Source of the DNA: Dyadobacter linearis
Lineage (GTDB): Bacteria > Bacteroidota > Bacteroidia > Cytophagales > Spirosomataceae
Assembly: GCF_907165045.1 (NCBI RefSeq)
Contig: NZ_CAJRAU010000009.1
Location: 1 to 64,000 of the forward strand
Direction: 5' to 3'
DNA: 64,000 bases
The notes beneath the pieces were generated by a model. The model was not told where the DNA came from, did no database searches, and saw nothing but the letters and a program-made list of their open reading frames with translations. Positions within the stretch are counted from its first letter, which is position 1, and every line of letters starts with the position of its first letter. Both the position numbers and the translations under genes were made by a program. Positions 18,281 to 26,683 of this stretch are shown here, piece by piece.

Positions 18281-19618
18281 CTACCTCCTTATCAGCCAGC
18301 TTTCCGGATTCAGGCGGGAGGTGTTTTTCCAGATCTGGAACTGGAGTTCGGAGGTACCGTCGCTGTCGGTCGCTACGCGGCCGATATTTTCTCTTGCTTT
18401 CACTTTTTGCCCGGCACGAACGGTAACTCCATTCATTTTGGCATAAATCGTCATATAATTTCCGTGCTGAATAGCGACTACATTTCCCATTCCCGGCATT
18501 TCAGTAACATCCAATACAACCCCATCATAAACGGAACGAACAGGTTCGCCGGCGGTAGTCTGGATATCTACACCCAAATTATCAACCATAACACCCTTCA
18601 AAACTGCATGTGGCCGCTGGCCGAAGTGACCTGATACAAAGCCTTTTACCGGCCAGGGTAGTCGGGCTTGGGATGCTGTGAACGAGGAAGCCAGTGTTGT
18701 TTCTTCTTCACTCATACCACTGGAAATAACAGGCTCTTCCTCTTTCGGCGCCTCTACAATAGCGGCTTCACCTTTTTTCTCTCGTTCCGCATTTTCCCGA
18801 GCAAGGCGTTCACGTTCCGCTTTCCTGCGTGCCTCCCGCTCTTCGCGTTCGCGGCGTTCGCGTTCAAGCCGTTCTCTTCTTTCCCTCTCAGCGATCCTGC
18901 GGATATTGGCTTCCAGTAAATCGGTAGCGCGCTTGTTTTCAGCTATCTGCTTTCTCAGTTCTACTTCCTTTTGCGAAAGCTCCTGGATCACTTCATTCTG
19001 CTTTACTTTCAGTCCTTCGAGCTTCGTATTTTCGGTCACGCGCGTATTCAGAACCGTTTTTTGCTGATTCTGTTTCGCAGTGATCCGCCTGCGCTCGTTC
19101 ATGACCTTTTCCTGAAGAGCGCCAATTTCCTTGGCCTGTCCCTGCCGCGCTTCTGTATATTGTTTGAGATACTTATACCGCAAAACCAACTGATTGAAAG
19201 TACCCGCCGAGAACAGGAACACCAGCTGGTTGAAATAGGCATTTCGCTTGGAAGCTTCGTAGATCATGTGCCCGTATTCCTCTTTCAGGACATTCAGGCT
19301 GCTATCAAGGGATTGACGCTTTTTTTCCAGCACTTTCAATTCACCATTAAGCAAATCAAGATCGTCGGAAAGAAGGTCAATTTGTTTTTTATAAGTATTG
19401 ATTTGCTGGTTAAGCGCCTTTAATTGACCAAGATTGACGTTTTTCTGAGAGGAAGTTTGCTTTAAAATGCTCTGGATCTCGCGGATCTTGCTCTGGTTCT
19501 CACTTTTCTCCTTTTCCAGCTGTTCCCTGGATTTTTGGGCGTACGCACCGGCTAACGAACAGAGAATGAACGTTAACATTAAAAGTAAACGACGGCGACC
19601 GGGGGAACTAATGAGCAT
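18281..19618 (-). CDS. EnvC-like murein hydrolase activator with degenerate M23 domain, 445 aa
   Basis: Signal peptide (residues 1-27, ending GAYAQ), then a long coiled coil (about 28-285) whose final part is an Arg/Glu-rich helix (RERRERLERERREREER, near 240), then a LytM/M23 domain from about residue 321 (PWPVKGFVSGHFGQRPHAV). The zinc ligands of active M23 peptidases are missing: the HxxxD motif is NLGVD, the HxH motif is ELQFQ and the catalytic GH is replaced by YAK. This is the layout of EnvC, which lacks hydrolytic activity and activates amidases at the septum; activation rather than cleavage is therefore inferred. It is the last gene of the TPR-DUF4292-EnvC cluster. Confidence 0.88.
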   Translation of the reverse strand: MLISSPGRRRLLLMLTFILCSLAGAYAQKSREQLEKEKSENQSKIREIQSILKQTSSQKNVNLGQLKALNQQINTYKKQIDLLSDDLDLLNGELKVLEKKRQSLDSSLNVLKEEYGHMIYEASKRNAYFNQLVFLFSAGTFNQLVLRYKYLKQYTEARQGQAKEIGALQEKVMNERRRITAKQNQQKTVLNTRVTENTKLEGLKVKQNEVIQELSQKEVELRKQIAENKRATDLLEANIRRIAERERRERLERERREREEREARRKAERERLARENAEREKKGEAAIVEAPKEEEPVISSGMSEEETTLASSFTASQARLPWPVKGFVSGHFGQRPHAVLKGVMVDNLGVDIQTTAGEPVRSVYDGVVLDVTEMPGMGNVVAIQHGNYMTIYAKMNGVTVRAGQKVKARENIGRVATDSDGTSELQFQIWKNTSRLNPESWLIRR

Positions 19619-19682
19619 ATTTATTGATTCTTGCAGGCAAAATACAATTCGTGGCCGGCAAATTTAAGCAGACTTTCTGACT

Positions 19683-20534
19683 TTATTTTTTGCGTTTATA
19701 GCTGGAAGGCACGCTGAATGGAAATCCGGGGCTGTCATTCAGCATTTCAACCTTGGTATGCCTGATGCGCATATTCGTCTCTCTCACTTGCTGATCTTTC
19801 AAGGATTTGACATTCAGGTTGATAATGCTTGTGAAGGGAAATAGAAAGTTGTTTACATCTTTAAAATCTTCATAGTCAAGTGTAAACGCATTTTGGGTAG
19901 GTACTTCGATTGCTTTTAACCTCGACAATTTAAGGTTGCTTTCACTGATAAAATTGTCGACTTCAAGTCGGTCGACAATCTGTTTTAAAACATAAAACTC
20001 GTTCATTTTGACAAATCTTGCCTCCGATTGAGGTTCAAACGGAAGATTTCCGATGATCATCGATTGCAGCAAATCAAAGTTGAGATCGAAATTGTATTGT
20101 TTGCTTAATTGCTCATAACTAAACACAAAATAGTCCCGGTGGATTTTATCCATAAAAACAATAGAATCCCGTGTAATAAGTCCCCTGGCGACTTCCAAAC
20201 CAACTCCCGTTACAGATAGCCAGATCACACTATCCTTTTTCATCCGGATATTGACATTGGTATTATCGAAGTTCTGGGACTTGCTGACTAATGAAACTTT
20301 GGATTTGGCAGTAAGGTAATTGAATTCGATCTCGTTGATCTTTACCGGTGCAGCATTTGCCGGAGTGCCTGCTGTTGCAGAATCGATTACCGGTTGCGTG
20401 GCCTGGGTCAATGTAGAATCGGCGACGGGGTTATTTTTATTACGTTTTGAAGTACGCTGTTTGTGACAAGCTGAAAACCAGATCAAACAAATGGCCAGCA
20501 GCCCGACAGAAAATTTATTGCTCATGTAATGCAC
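19683..20534 (-). CDS. DUF4292 family lipoprotein, 283 aa
   Basis: Lipoprotein with lipobox FSAC (Cys about residue 23) followed by a Ser/Thr/Ala-rich linker and then a beta-rich domain from about residue 66 (INEIEFNYLTAKSKVSL) typical of DUF4292. The fold resembles LolA/LolB-type lipid- or lipoprotein-carrier proteins, which is inference. Its start overlaps the end of the upstream TPR gene by 20 bases (a second in-frame ATG at 20525 is equally possible), so the two are translationally linked. The EnvC-like gene follows after 64 bases; the trio TPR-DUF4292-EnvC is a recurring Bacteroidota arrangement as I remember it and suggests an envelope role. Confidence 0.85.
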   Translation of the reverse strand: MHYMSNKFSVGLLAICLIWFSACHKQRTSKRNKNNPVADSTLTQATQPVIDSATAGTPANAAPVKINEIEFNYLTAKSKVSLVSKSQNFDNTNVNIRMKKDSVIWLSVTGVGLEVARGLITRDSIVFMDKIHRDYFVFSYEQLSKQYNFDLNFDLLQSMIIGNLPFEPQSEARFVKMNEFYVLKQIVDRLEVDNFISESNLKLSRLKAIEVPTQNAFTLDYEDFKDVNNFLFPFTSIINLNVKSLKDQQVRETNMRIRHTKVEMLNDSPGFPFSVPSSYKRKK

Positions 20535-22263
20535 CTGTTGCTATTTTTTTGTCAAGAAGTTCAGTGGTTTCGCCCATTCTCTTCGCTCTTTTCCACTGCG
20601 CCACTGCATTGTCCCTTTCACCTAATTTGAAAAGAACATCTCCATAATGCTCAACAATCGTGCCACTTACGGTACTACTGTCGGTCATAGCTTTTTCAAG
20701 AAACTCCTTTGCTTTTTTATAGTCTTTGCGAATGTATAGCACCCAGGCGTGCGTATCCAGGTAAGTAGGATTGTTTTGATGCTGCTGAACGAGCTTTTCT
20801 GACATTTTGAGCGCCAAGTCCAGTTTTTCTTTGCGTAAAGAAAGGAAATAGCTGTAATTGTTCAGGACGTGATCATTGTCGGGATTAGCTTTCAATGCCT
20901 GATCGTAAGCCGCGTCTGATTTCACATGATCGCCAAGTCCATTATAGGCGTCGCCCAGCTGCGCGTGGATATAAGGTACTAGTTCAGGATTGTTGGAAAT
21001 CAGTTTCAGGCTTTCTTCAAGAGAGGAAATCGCTTCTTTGAAATTTTTCTTCATCAAATGCGCAGTACCATTTGAATACCAGAACATTCCTTGGTTTGGG
21101 AACAATTCCAATGCTTTTTCCGAATGCACGAGCATGCTATCTACCTGATTCAGATCACCGTCGAGCTGTAAAATTGCCGCCCAGACTTGAAATACGGAAC
21201 CATCAATGCGGCTCGCTTTGGTATACATATCCCGCGCCTCGGCCTTTTTATCCTGGCGAACCAGCAAATCGGCATAAATCACATTTGCGCGCGATTCATT
21301 AGGATGCGTGTCATAAAGCTGTTTGGCGAGGGCAACTGCGTCTTTGATTTCTCCTTCCGATTTGAGCATGGTCAAATAGCCCGTCAAAACCCTGATCTTA
21401 GGATCTGCATCCAGATTAGGATTGGCAAAAACCAGTTTCAATTCTTCGTTACATTTCTGAACATCCCCGTTACGACGATAGATATCCGCCAGCAAAACGT
21501 GCGCCTGCGCCTCGTCGGGGTTGATTTTCAATGCTTCTTCCAGTGGTTTTACAGCCTCAACGATCCGGTCATTCGCGATCAGCAATTCGGCCAGCTCTAC
21601 ACGATAGCTTACCTCGGTAGGTTCTGCTTCAATGAGTTTTTTTGCTTCTGCGAGCGCTTTGTCGAGGTTGTTCTGGCGTAAATAGAGTTGTTGTTTCTGA
21701 TGCGTGATTTCTTCGGTAATGCCCATTGATTTTTCCAGGACATTATAGGTTTCAATTGCCTTATCGGGCTGATCGTTAAAAACATATATCGCAGCCAATT
21801 CAATACCATACTGGATATTTTCGGGATTTTTGGCAACGAGCGTTTCATATATTTCCGCAGCCTCCGCATATTTCCTGCGTTTTGCATAGAGTTCAGCCAG
21901 CTGCTGGGCGTAGAAAATATTATCTTTTTTGAGGTCAAAAGCTTTCTTGGCCGGTGCGATCGCTTCGTCGAATTTTTCAAGCTTGATCAGCGCAGTTGCA
22001 ACCAGATAGTGACTGGCCGGATCCTGCGCACTTTCCTGAACCAGCTTTTCAAAAAGTGGCAATGCGCGTTCAGGCTCGTCTTTCATCATGAACTTCATGC
22101 CCTCAGTCGCCAGCGACTCCTTTTCTATTCGAAGAGCGACGGTATCGATGACCGACTCCTTGTCCCGGTCTTTACTGCGCCGCTGGGCAAGGGAATCGTG
22201 CGTAACGAAGAGATTCGCCAGCACCAGGATCAGAAGGGTTAACTTTAAATATACGGTCTTCAT
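20515..22263 (-). CDS. Exported tetratricopeptide-repeat protein, 582 aa
   Basis: A signal peptide (residues 1-26, ending SLAQ) is followed by about fifteen TPR units covering most of the protein, for example ALPLFEKLVQESAQDPASHY (near 68) and AEIYETLVAKNPENIQYGIE (near 137). TPR solenoids are protein-interaction scaffolds, so this is probably a periplasmic or outer-membrane-associated adaptor. It is first in the cluster with the DUF4292 lipoprotein and the EnvC-like activator, which suggests a part in envelope assembly or division. The tail ALHEQ overlaps the next start codon. Confidence 0.88.
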   Translation of the reverse strand: MKTVYLKLTLLILVLANLFVTHDSLAQRRSKDRDKESVIDTVALRIEKESLATEGMKFMMKDEPERALPLFEKLVQESAQDPASHYLVATALIKLEKFDEAIAPAKKAFDLKKDNIFYAQQLAELYAKRRKYAEAAEIYETLVAKNPENIQYGIELAAIYVFNDQPDKAIETYNVLEKSMGITEEITHQKQQLYLRQNNLDKALAEAKKLIEAEPTEVSYRVELAELLIANDRIVEAVKPLEEALKINPDEAQAHVLLADIYRRNGDVQKCNEELKLVFANPNLDADPKIRVLTGYLTMLKSEGEIKDAVALAKQLYDTHPNESRANVIYADLLVRQDKKAEARDMYTKASRIDGSVFQVWAAILQLDGDLNQVDSMLVHSEKALELFPNQGMFWYSNGTAHLMKKNFKEAISSLEESLKLISNNPELVPYIHAQLGDAYNGLGDHVKSDAAYDQALKANPDNDHVLNNYSYFLSLRKEKLDLALKMSEKLVQQHQNNPTYLDTHAWVLYIRKDYKKAKEFLEKAMTDSSTVSGTIVEHYGDVLFKLGERDNAVAQWKRAKRMGETTELLDKKIATGALHEQ

Positions 22264-22320
22264 ATTTCAATCAGATGCCATCAGTTTCCTAGACGTGACC
22301 GGCTATTTCAGTGTAAACAA

Positions 22321-22328
22321 CAAAGTTA
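22321..22328 (-). promoter_or_regulatory. Candidate -7 promoter box for the TPR-DUF4292-EnvC cluster
   Basis: Read on the minus strand: TAACTTTG, an exact TAnnTTTG match, 58 bases before the TPR start codon. No -33 TTG at the expected distance. Confidence 0.42.
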
Positions 22329-22406
22329 CCAATTTTGTCACCAGAACTGGTTTTAAACGCTATTCAAATAAGAATACTAACGTCGGAATTCAAGTATTCT
22401 TGTTTG

Positions 22407-24827
22407 TTAATTCACTGAATATGTGGATTTCCCGAATCCCGGAATACCATTCGCACTCAGTGCCTCAACGCGGATGTCCACCGTAGTTGCAGCGTCGGAA
22501 TTATAGTATTGTAACCTGATTTTTCCATTTTTATCGGTCTTCAACATCGGCGCCCAAAAAATCGTCGACCGATAGTCAGGATTAGAATTCTGCGGAATGC
22601 CGGTAGAGTAGGCAGGCGAATAAAAAGTTTTTGGTACATGAAAACCTGCGATTTTAGAAACCAATACCCCCGGAACCACATCCTGCGAATAGTCATAATT
22701 GCTATTTCCTCTTTTAGTCAAAATCGAGATCACGCCGTTTCCACCACTCATTCCAAAAATCGAAGCCGACGCGCCTTTCAAAACGTCGATAGATTCTACA
22801 TCATGCACATTGAGCGCACTAACAAAATCTTTGTCCACCGGCATTCCATCCAATACAAATTGCGGCTCCCCGCGGTTACCCCGAATGTAGACCGAAGCAT
22901 TTATGCCTGATCCAACTACCTGAACTCCCGCCACTCTGCCAGCCAGTATATCCAGGATACTCGTTCGTCCGCCGACCAGTTCAGGAGTTACCTTGATAGA
23001 TGCATCTGCTGTTCCGTAAATTTTCCTGGAATCGCGCGGCACCTGCTTCTTCGCTTTGATCGTCACCTCCTGCAATAATCGCTCCCGGCTCTCCCGTATT
23101 TTCCGCGCAATCTCCTGATCCTGTGCATTTCTTTTCAAAAAATCATTCAGCAGGCGACCGTCGACGGTAAGTGGGAAATAAGGTCCTTTCGACGCAGATA
23201 ATTTTGGTGGATCAAATGGAAATATCCTGAATGTAAAGCTCTGGCTGTTCTTTTTGTTCATTCCCTGGACTCTTACTTTCAGCGAATCTTCAAAAATCAG
23301 GTTATAGAGTGAAAACTGGCCACGCTCGTCAGTGTCGGCAGTCAAAAATGTACTGAGGCTATCATTGCTGAGGTAAACCGAGACGGGCGTTTTAGCGACT
23401 GGCTTTTTATTTCTTTTTACCTCCCCGGAAAACGTAATTCCCTGTTCGAGAAACCGTTTTGGAGGTTGTAAAGAATCTTGCAAAATGTCGTCCCAACCGA
23501 ACCGCGTCCAGCCCTGCGTCATCATCAGGATATCCCGGTGGATTTTTCTTTCTGTTTTAGTTTCATCAAAATAATAGCCGGGCTGTTCAATAAAACCCTT
23601 AATATCAGAAGATAGCAGCAGATAGGAACGAATATGCTGGTCGTAAAGCTGTTGCTGGATCTGTCCCGCGTCCGTAATTGCGACGGATAGATTTGTTTCC
23701 ATGGGTCTGCCCGAAGAATCGCTCACCGTAATCTCAATTTCCGATTTTTCACGCGGCTTGAATGCATTCTTCGAAGGCGCTATTCCTACCCGGAGCTTGT
23801 GCCCGTGGTCGATAAAGATAAGCCGCTCCGAAACTGGTTTGTTTTCATCATCAAATAGCGTCAGATGCGTAATCCCGTCGGGCAGGTCGGCATTTGGAAC
23901 CTGGATCATCAAGCCTCTGCTACCAATTTTACCTTTGGCAACAAATGCGACTATTCCGCGGGAATGACCGACTACGTGCACGGGAATCTCACTTTTGCCA
24001 GGCACTTTTGCGTAAACCATAATCCTGGTTTTCAATGGACTGGAAACATTATCTGCAATTAAAGTATAGCCTGTCTCCTTCACTTTCGGAAACGGATACT
24101 CACTCGCATTTCCGTTTTCTGCCCATAGAAATGCCGAATAGATGGCGCCGGATTTAGGCGAAAACTGTATCCTGCCCATTCCCAGATGGTCGCTTTTGAA
24201 GGAAGCAATAGTATCCTTATTCTGGTCTAAAATAAAACCTTTCACATCATGACCTAATCCACTAGTATTCAATGCCTTGAAAGCAATCCGCGTAGAAGAT
24301 TCCGCCACCAGGTCGCCGCCTTCAGGAAAGAATTGCAGGTCCACCTTGCCAGTAAGCGGAGCGGGTGTACCTCCCGCCGGATCGTAAATGAAGATATTTT
24401 TTTGAAAGAAGAAATCCTCAGCTGCATTGCGCATCCAGTTGGTGTAAGCGCGGATCGTGTACGCGCCGGGAGGAATAGAGTCTGCGAGCACAATCTCCCC
24501 GTTCCCGACACCTGCTTCCAAACTGGTTCGCTTGACTGCCAGGTTTTTACCGGTACGTTGCTCTATCAGATCAACATATAATAAATTACTCGCGCTATCT
24601 GCAAAGTGCAGCGAGCCTTCAACCAGGTAAGCCTGATACCATAATGTGTCTCCCGACATATAATAAGGTTTATCCAGATGCAGATATGCTTTCTCGACGG
24701 GATACGTTTGCCTGTATCTCTCAAGTTTTCCTGAGATCATTTTTGTAAAATCTTCCTCCCACTGAAAAGCAGCAAGAAGGGTACAAAGCAGGATAATGCC
24801 GGAAATTTTGACGATGGATTTACGCAT
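22407..24827 (-). CDS. MG2-like domain protein with C-terminal TonB-receptor plug, no barrel, 806 aa
   Basis: After an N-terminal signal (residues 1-21) comes an alpha-2-macroglobulin-type start, KAYLHLDKPYYMSGDTLWYQ at 46-65, then about 500 residues of beta-sandwich domains including a carboxypeptidase-regulatory-like segment (FSGEVKRNKKPVAKTPVSVYL, near 466). Residues about 610-707 form a TonB-dependent-receptor plug (ILDILAGRVAGVQV, VYIRGNRGEPQFVLDGMPVD, VESIDVLKGASASIFG, GVISILTKRG). Only about 100 residues follow, so the 22-strand barrel is absent. Such MG2-plug proteins occur in Bacteroidota; their role is unknown, perhaps as surface or periplasmic partners of envelope transporters. It lies 25 bases downstream of a permease gene and is probably co-transcribed with it. 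Confidence 0.88.
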   Translation of the reverse strand: MRKSIVKISGIILLCTLLAAFQWEEDFTKMISGKLERYRQTYPVEKAYLHLDKPYYMSGDTLWYQAYLVEGSLHFADSASNLLYVDLIEQRTGKNLAVKRTSLEAGVGNGEIVLADSIPPGAYTIRAYTNWMRNAAEDFFFQKNIFIYDPAGGTPAPLTGKVDLQFFPEGGDLVAESSTRIAFKALNTSGLGHDVKGFILDQNKDTIASFKSDHLGMGRIQFSPKSGAIYSAFLWAENGNASEYPFPKVKETGYTLIADNVSSPLKTRIMVYAKVPGKSEIPVHVVGHSRGIVAFVAKGKIGSRGLMIQVPNADLPDGITHLTLFDDENKPVSERLIFIDHGHKLRVGIAPSKNAFKPREKSEIEITVSDSSGRPMETNLSVAITDAGQIQQQLYDQHIRSYLLLSSDIKGFIEQPGYYFDETKTERKIHRDILMMTQGWTRFGWDDILQDSLQPPKRFLEQGITFSGEVKRNKKPVAKTPVSVYLSNDSLSTFLTADTDERGQFSLYNLIFEDSLKVRVQGMNKKNSQSFTFRIFPFDPPKLSASKGPYFPLTVDGRLLNDFLKRNAQDQEIARKIRESRERLLQEVTIKAKKQVPRDSRKIYGTADASIKVTPELVGGRTSILDILAGRVAGVQVVGSGINASVYIRGNRGEPQFVLDGMPVDKDFVSALNVHDVESIDVLKGASASIFGMSGGNGVISILTKRGNSNYDYSQDVVPGVLVSKIAGFHVPKTFYSPAYSTGIPQNSNPDYRSTIFWAPMLKTDKNGKIRLQYYNSDAATTVDIRVEALSANGIPGFGKSTYSVN

Positions 24828-24852
24828 TGAATATTATTTATATCGCTGACAA

Positions 24853-26187
24853 TTAACGGTTTGCTCTCCTAACCAAAAGATAGGCAGGATAACTGATCAC
24901 TAAAAAAAGCAAAGCATATTGACTACTTCCTAAATCCTGTATGACTGCGCCCACTAAAAATGCGAGTGAGCAGATTAGCATAATGATTGGTAATACGGGG
25001 TAAAGCGGCACTTTCCATGGGCGGGGCAGCGAAGGTTCTTTACGGCGAAGTGCGAGCAGGGAGGCAAAACCCGAAGTATAGCCGAGTACGAAAAAGAAAG
25101 TGGCAATATCGGACAACTTTTCGGTGGCTTCTTTTCCTATTAATATCAATAAGATAGCGACTCCAGAGGTGATCAGCATTGCAACTGCCGGCGTGCCTCC
25201 GCGGTTTACATTTGTCCCGGCGGGAAGGAACAGCCCGTCGCGGCTCATGGAATAGAGTACACGGGGGTTGAATAGGAGTTGCGCATTGACAATCCCCAAT
25301 ATGGATATCATTAAAAACAACGTGACGATTTTACCTGAACCTTCCCCGAATATCAGTCGGATCGCATCTGCCGCCGCCAGCTTCGACTGCGCCAGTTCGT
25401 CCATTGGCAAAATGTGCAGGATCGCCATATTGCACAGCAGGTAGATGGCGATGATCAGTAGAATGCCGCCAATCATGGATTTGGGTAGATTTTTGGAAGG
25501 ATCTTTATCTTCTTCCGAGAAATATGCTGCTGTATACCAGCCGTCATAAGTGTAAAAAATCGCTTGAAGCGAGAAGATAACCGGCGCGATCCAGCTGCCT
25601 GTCGCCAGAATCTGACTGGTGGTACTCTGCATTTGTTCAGCCGAAACTTCATCCCCATAGATATAGCAAACCGCCACAAAAACGAAAAGTCCGATTCCCT
25701 TCAAAACACTCATAATGTTCTGAAAACTACTCGCAAGTGCCAGTCCGATCCAGTGAATGCCGCTGAGTACCAATAAAATAACAGCAGCGACATAAGGTTC
25801 TGAACCACCTAACTCCGGGATGAGGAGCGCCAGGTATTCGCTCATGGTATACACACCAAAACCAAGCGCAGAGCAGGTTCCGAGCCAGCTATTGATCCCG
25901 ACCACAAAGCCAGCATAGTTGCCAAATGCACGTTGTGCATACACGTACCAGGCGCCCGCTTTCGGGACAGAAGTGCCGAGTTCGATCGTGCAAAGCGTTC
26001 CCAAAAACGCGTACAAACTTACAGCTGCCCAAAGGGCCATGATCAGCCACGGTTCGCCAAGTTGCTCCGCGATCGGGCCGGGTTTCCGGAGAATGCCGGT
26101 CCCGATTGTGCCGCCCACGGTTACCGCGATGCCAAAACCAACTCCCAGAATTTTCAATAGTCCGTTTTTGGCAGCCGGTTGTGTCAT
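24853..26187 (-). CDS. APC superfamily amino-acid permease, 444 aa
   Basis: Twelve hydrophobic segments and the APC-family opening GFGIAVTVGGTIGTGILRKPGPIAEQ (first helix; the unwound GTIGTGI substrate-binding loop) identify an amino-acid/polyamine/organocation transporter, LAT-like (see also QAIFYTYDGWYTAAYFSEE in helix 6). Substrate is not assignable. I chose the ATG at 26187 (MTQPAAKNG) because the 27 residues that a longer reading from 26268 would add are charged, carry no homology that I recognise and would precede the usual short cytoplasmic N-terminus. The plug-domain gene follows after 25 bases. Confidence 0.88.
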   Translation of the reverse strand: MTQPAAKNGLLKILGVGFGIAVTVGGTIGTGILRKPGPIAEQLGEPWLIMALWAAVSLYAFLGTLCTIELGTSVPKAGAWYVYAQRAFGNYAGFVVGINSWLGTCSALGFGVYTMSEYLALLIPELGGSEPYVAAVILLVLSGIHWIGLALASSFQNIMSVLKGIGLFVFVAVCYIYGDEVSAEQMQSTTSQILATGSWIAPVIFSLQAIFYTYDGWYTAAYFSEEDKDPSKNLPKSMIGGILLIIAIYLLCNMAILHILPMDELAQSKLAAADAIRLIFGEGSGKIVTLFLMISILGIVNAQLLFNPRVLYSMSRDGLFLPAGTNVNRGGTPAVAMLITSGVAILLILIGKEATEKLSDIATFFFVLGYTSGFASLLALRRKEPSLPRPWKVPLYPVLPIIMLICSLAFLVGAVIQDLGSSQYALLFLVISYPAYLLVRRANR

Positions 26188-26343
26188 TTTTGGAAGTGAA
26201 GGATTGTACTTTTCGAAAATATGAAAACTTTTCCTTTTTGTAACTTCTATATTCTTACTGAAATACAATGCAATGTCGCGGATCGACTGGTATGGACTTA
26301 AATCCTTATTGAATCCAATGACTTTGTATGTGCCTGATCACAA

Positions 26344-26377
26344 AAAAAGCAGAAACCGTTTCCAGTTTCTGCTTTTT
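26344..26377 (-). terminator. Intrinsic terminator of the atpD-atpC operon
   Basis: A perfect 13-bp stem (AAAAAGCAGAAAC with GTTTCTGCTTTTT) around an 8-base loop, followed on the minus strand by further Ts. It lies about 20 bases after the atpC stop. Confidence 0.88.
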
Positions 26378-26396
26378 ACAAACTCTTAAATCTATA

Positions 26397-26639
26397 TTAT
26401 AGAATCGCCTCCGCCAGTACCAGTACTTTGTTATTAAGCACTTCTACTACACCGCCATCGATCACGTAGGTTTGCCTTGCAGCACCGGTATCGATCACCA
26501 CGTCGCCTTTTCCTAATGTACTTACAAGCGGCGCGTGACGGTTTAGAACCTGAAATTGACCTTCTGAACCCGGTAACGTCACGGAATTCGCCTCTCCGGC
26601 AAAAACCTTCTTATCTGGGGTAATTATTTCTAAATGCAT
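26397..26639 (-). CDS. atpC: F-type ATP synthase epsilon subunit (beta-sandwich only), 80 aa
   Basis: Central-stalk epsilon subunit of F1. Only the N-terminal beta-sandwich domain is present (MHLEIITPDKKVFAGEANSV, LPGSEGQFQVLNRHAPLVST, then DGGVVEVLNNKVLVLAEAIL); the C-terminal helical hairpin that in E. coli inhibits ATP hydrolysis is missing, as in many Bacteroidota. So ADP/ATP-dependent epsilon inhibition is not expected from this subunit. It follows atpD by 44 bases and precedes a strong terminator. Confidence 0.95.
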   Translation of the reverse strand: MHLEIITPDKKVFAGEANSVTLPGSEGQFQVLNRHAPLVSTLGKGDVVIDTGAARQTYVIDGGVVEVLNNKVLVLAEAIL

Positions 26640-26683
26640 GAGTTGAAAGTTTTTAGTTTATGAGTAGACTTCAAACTCTTAAC

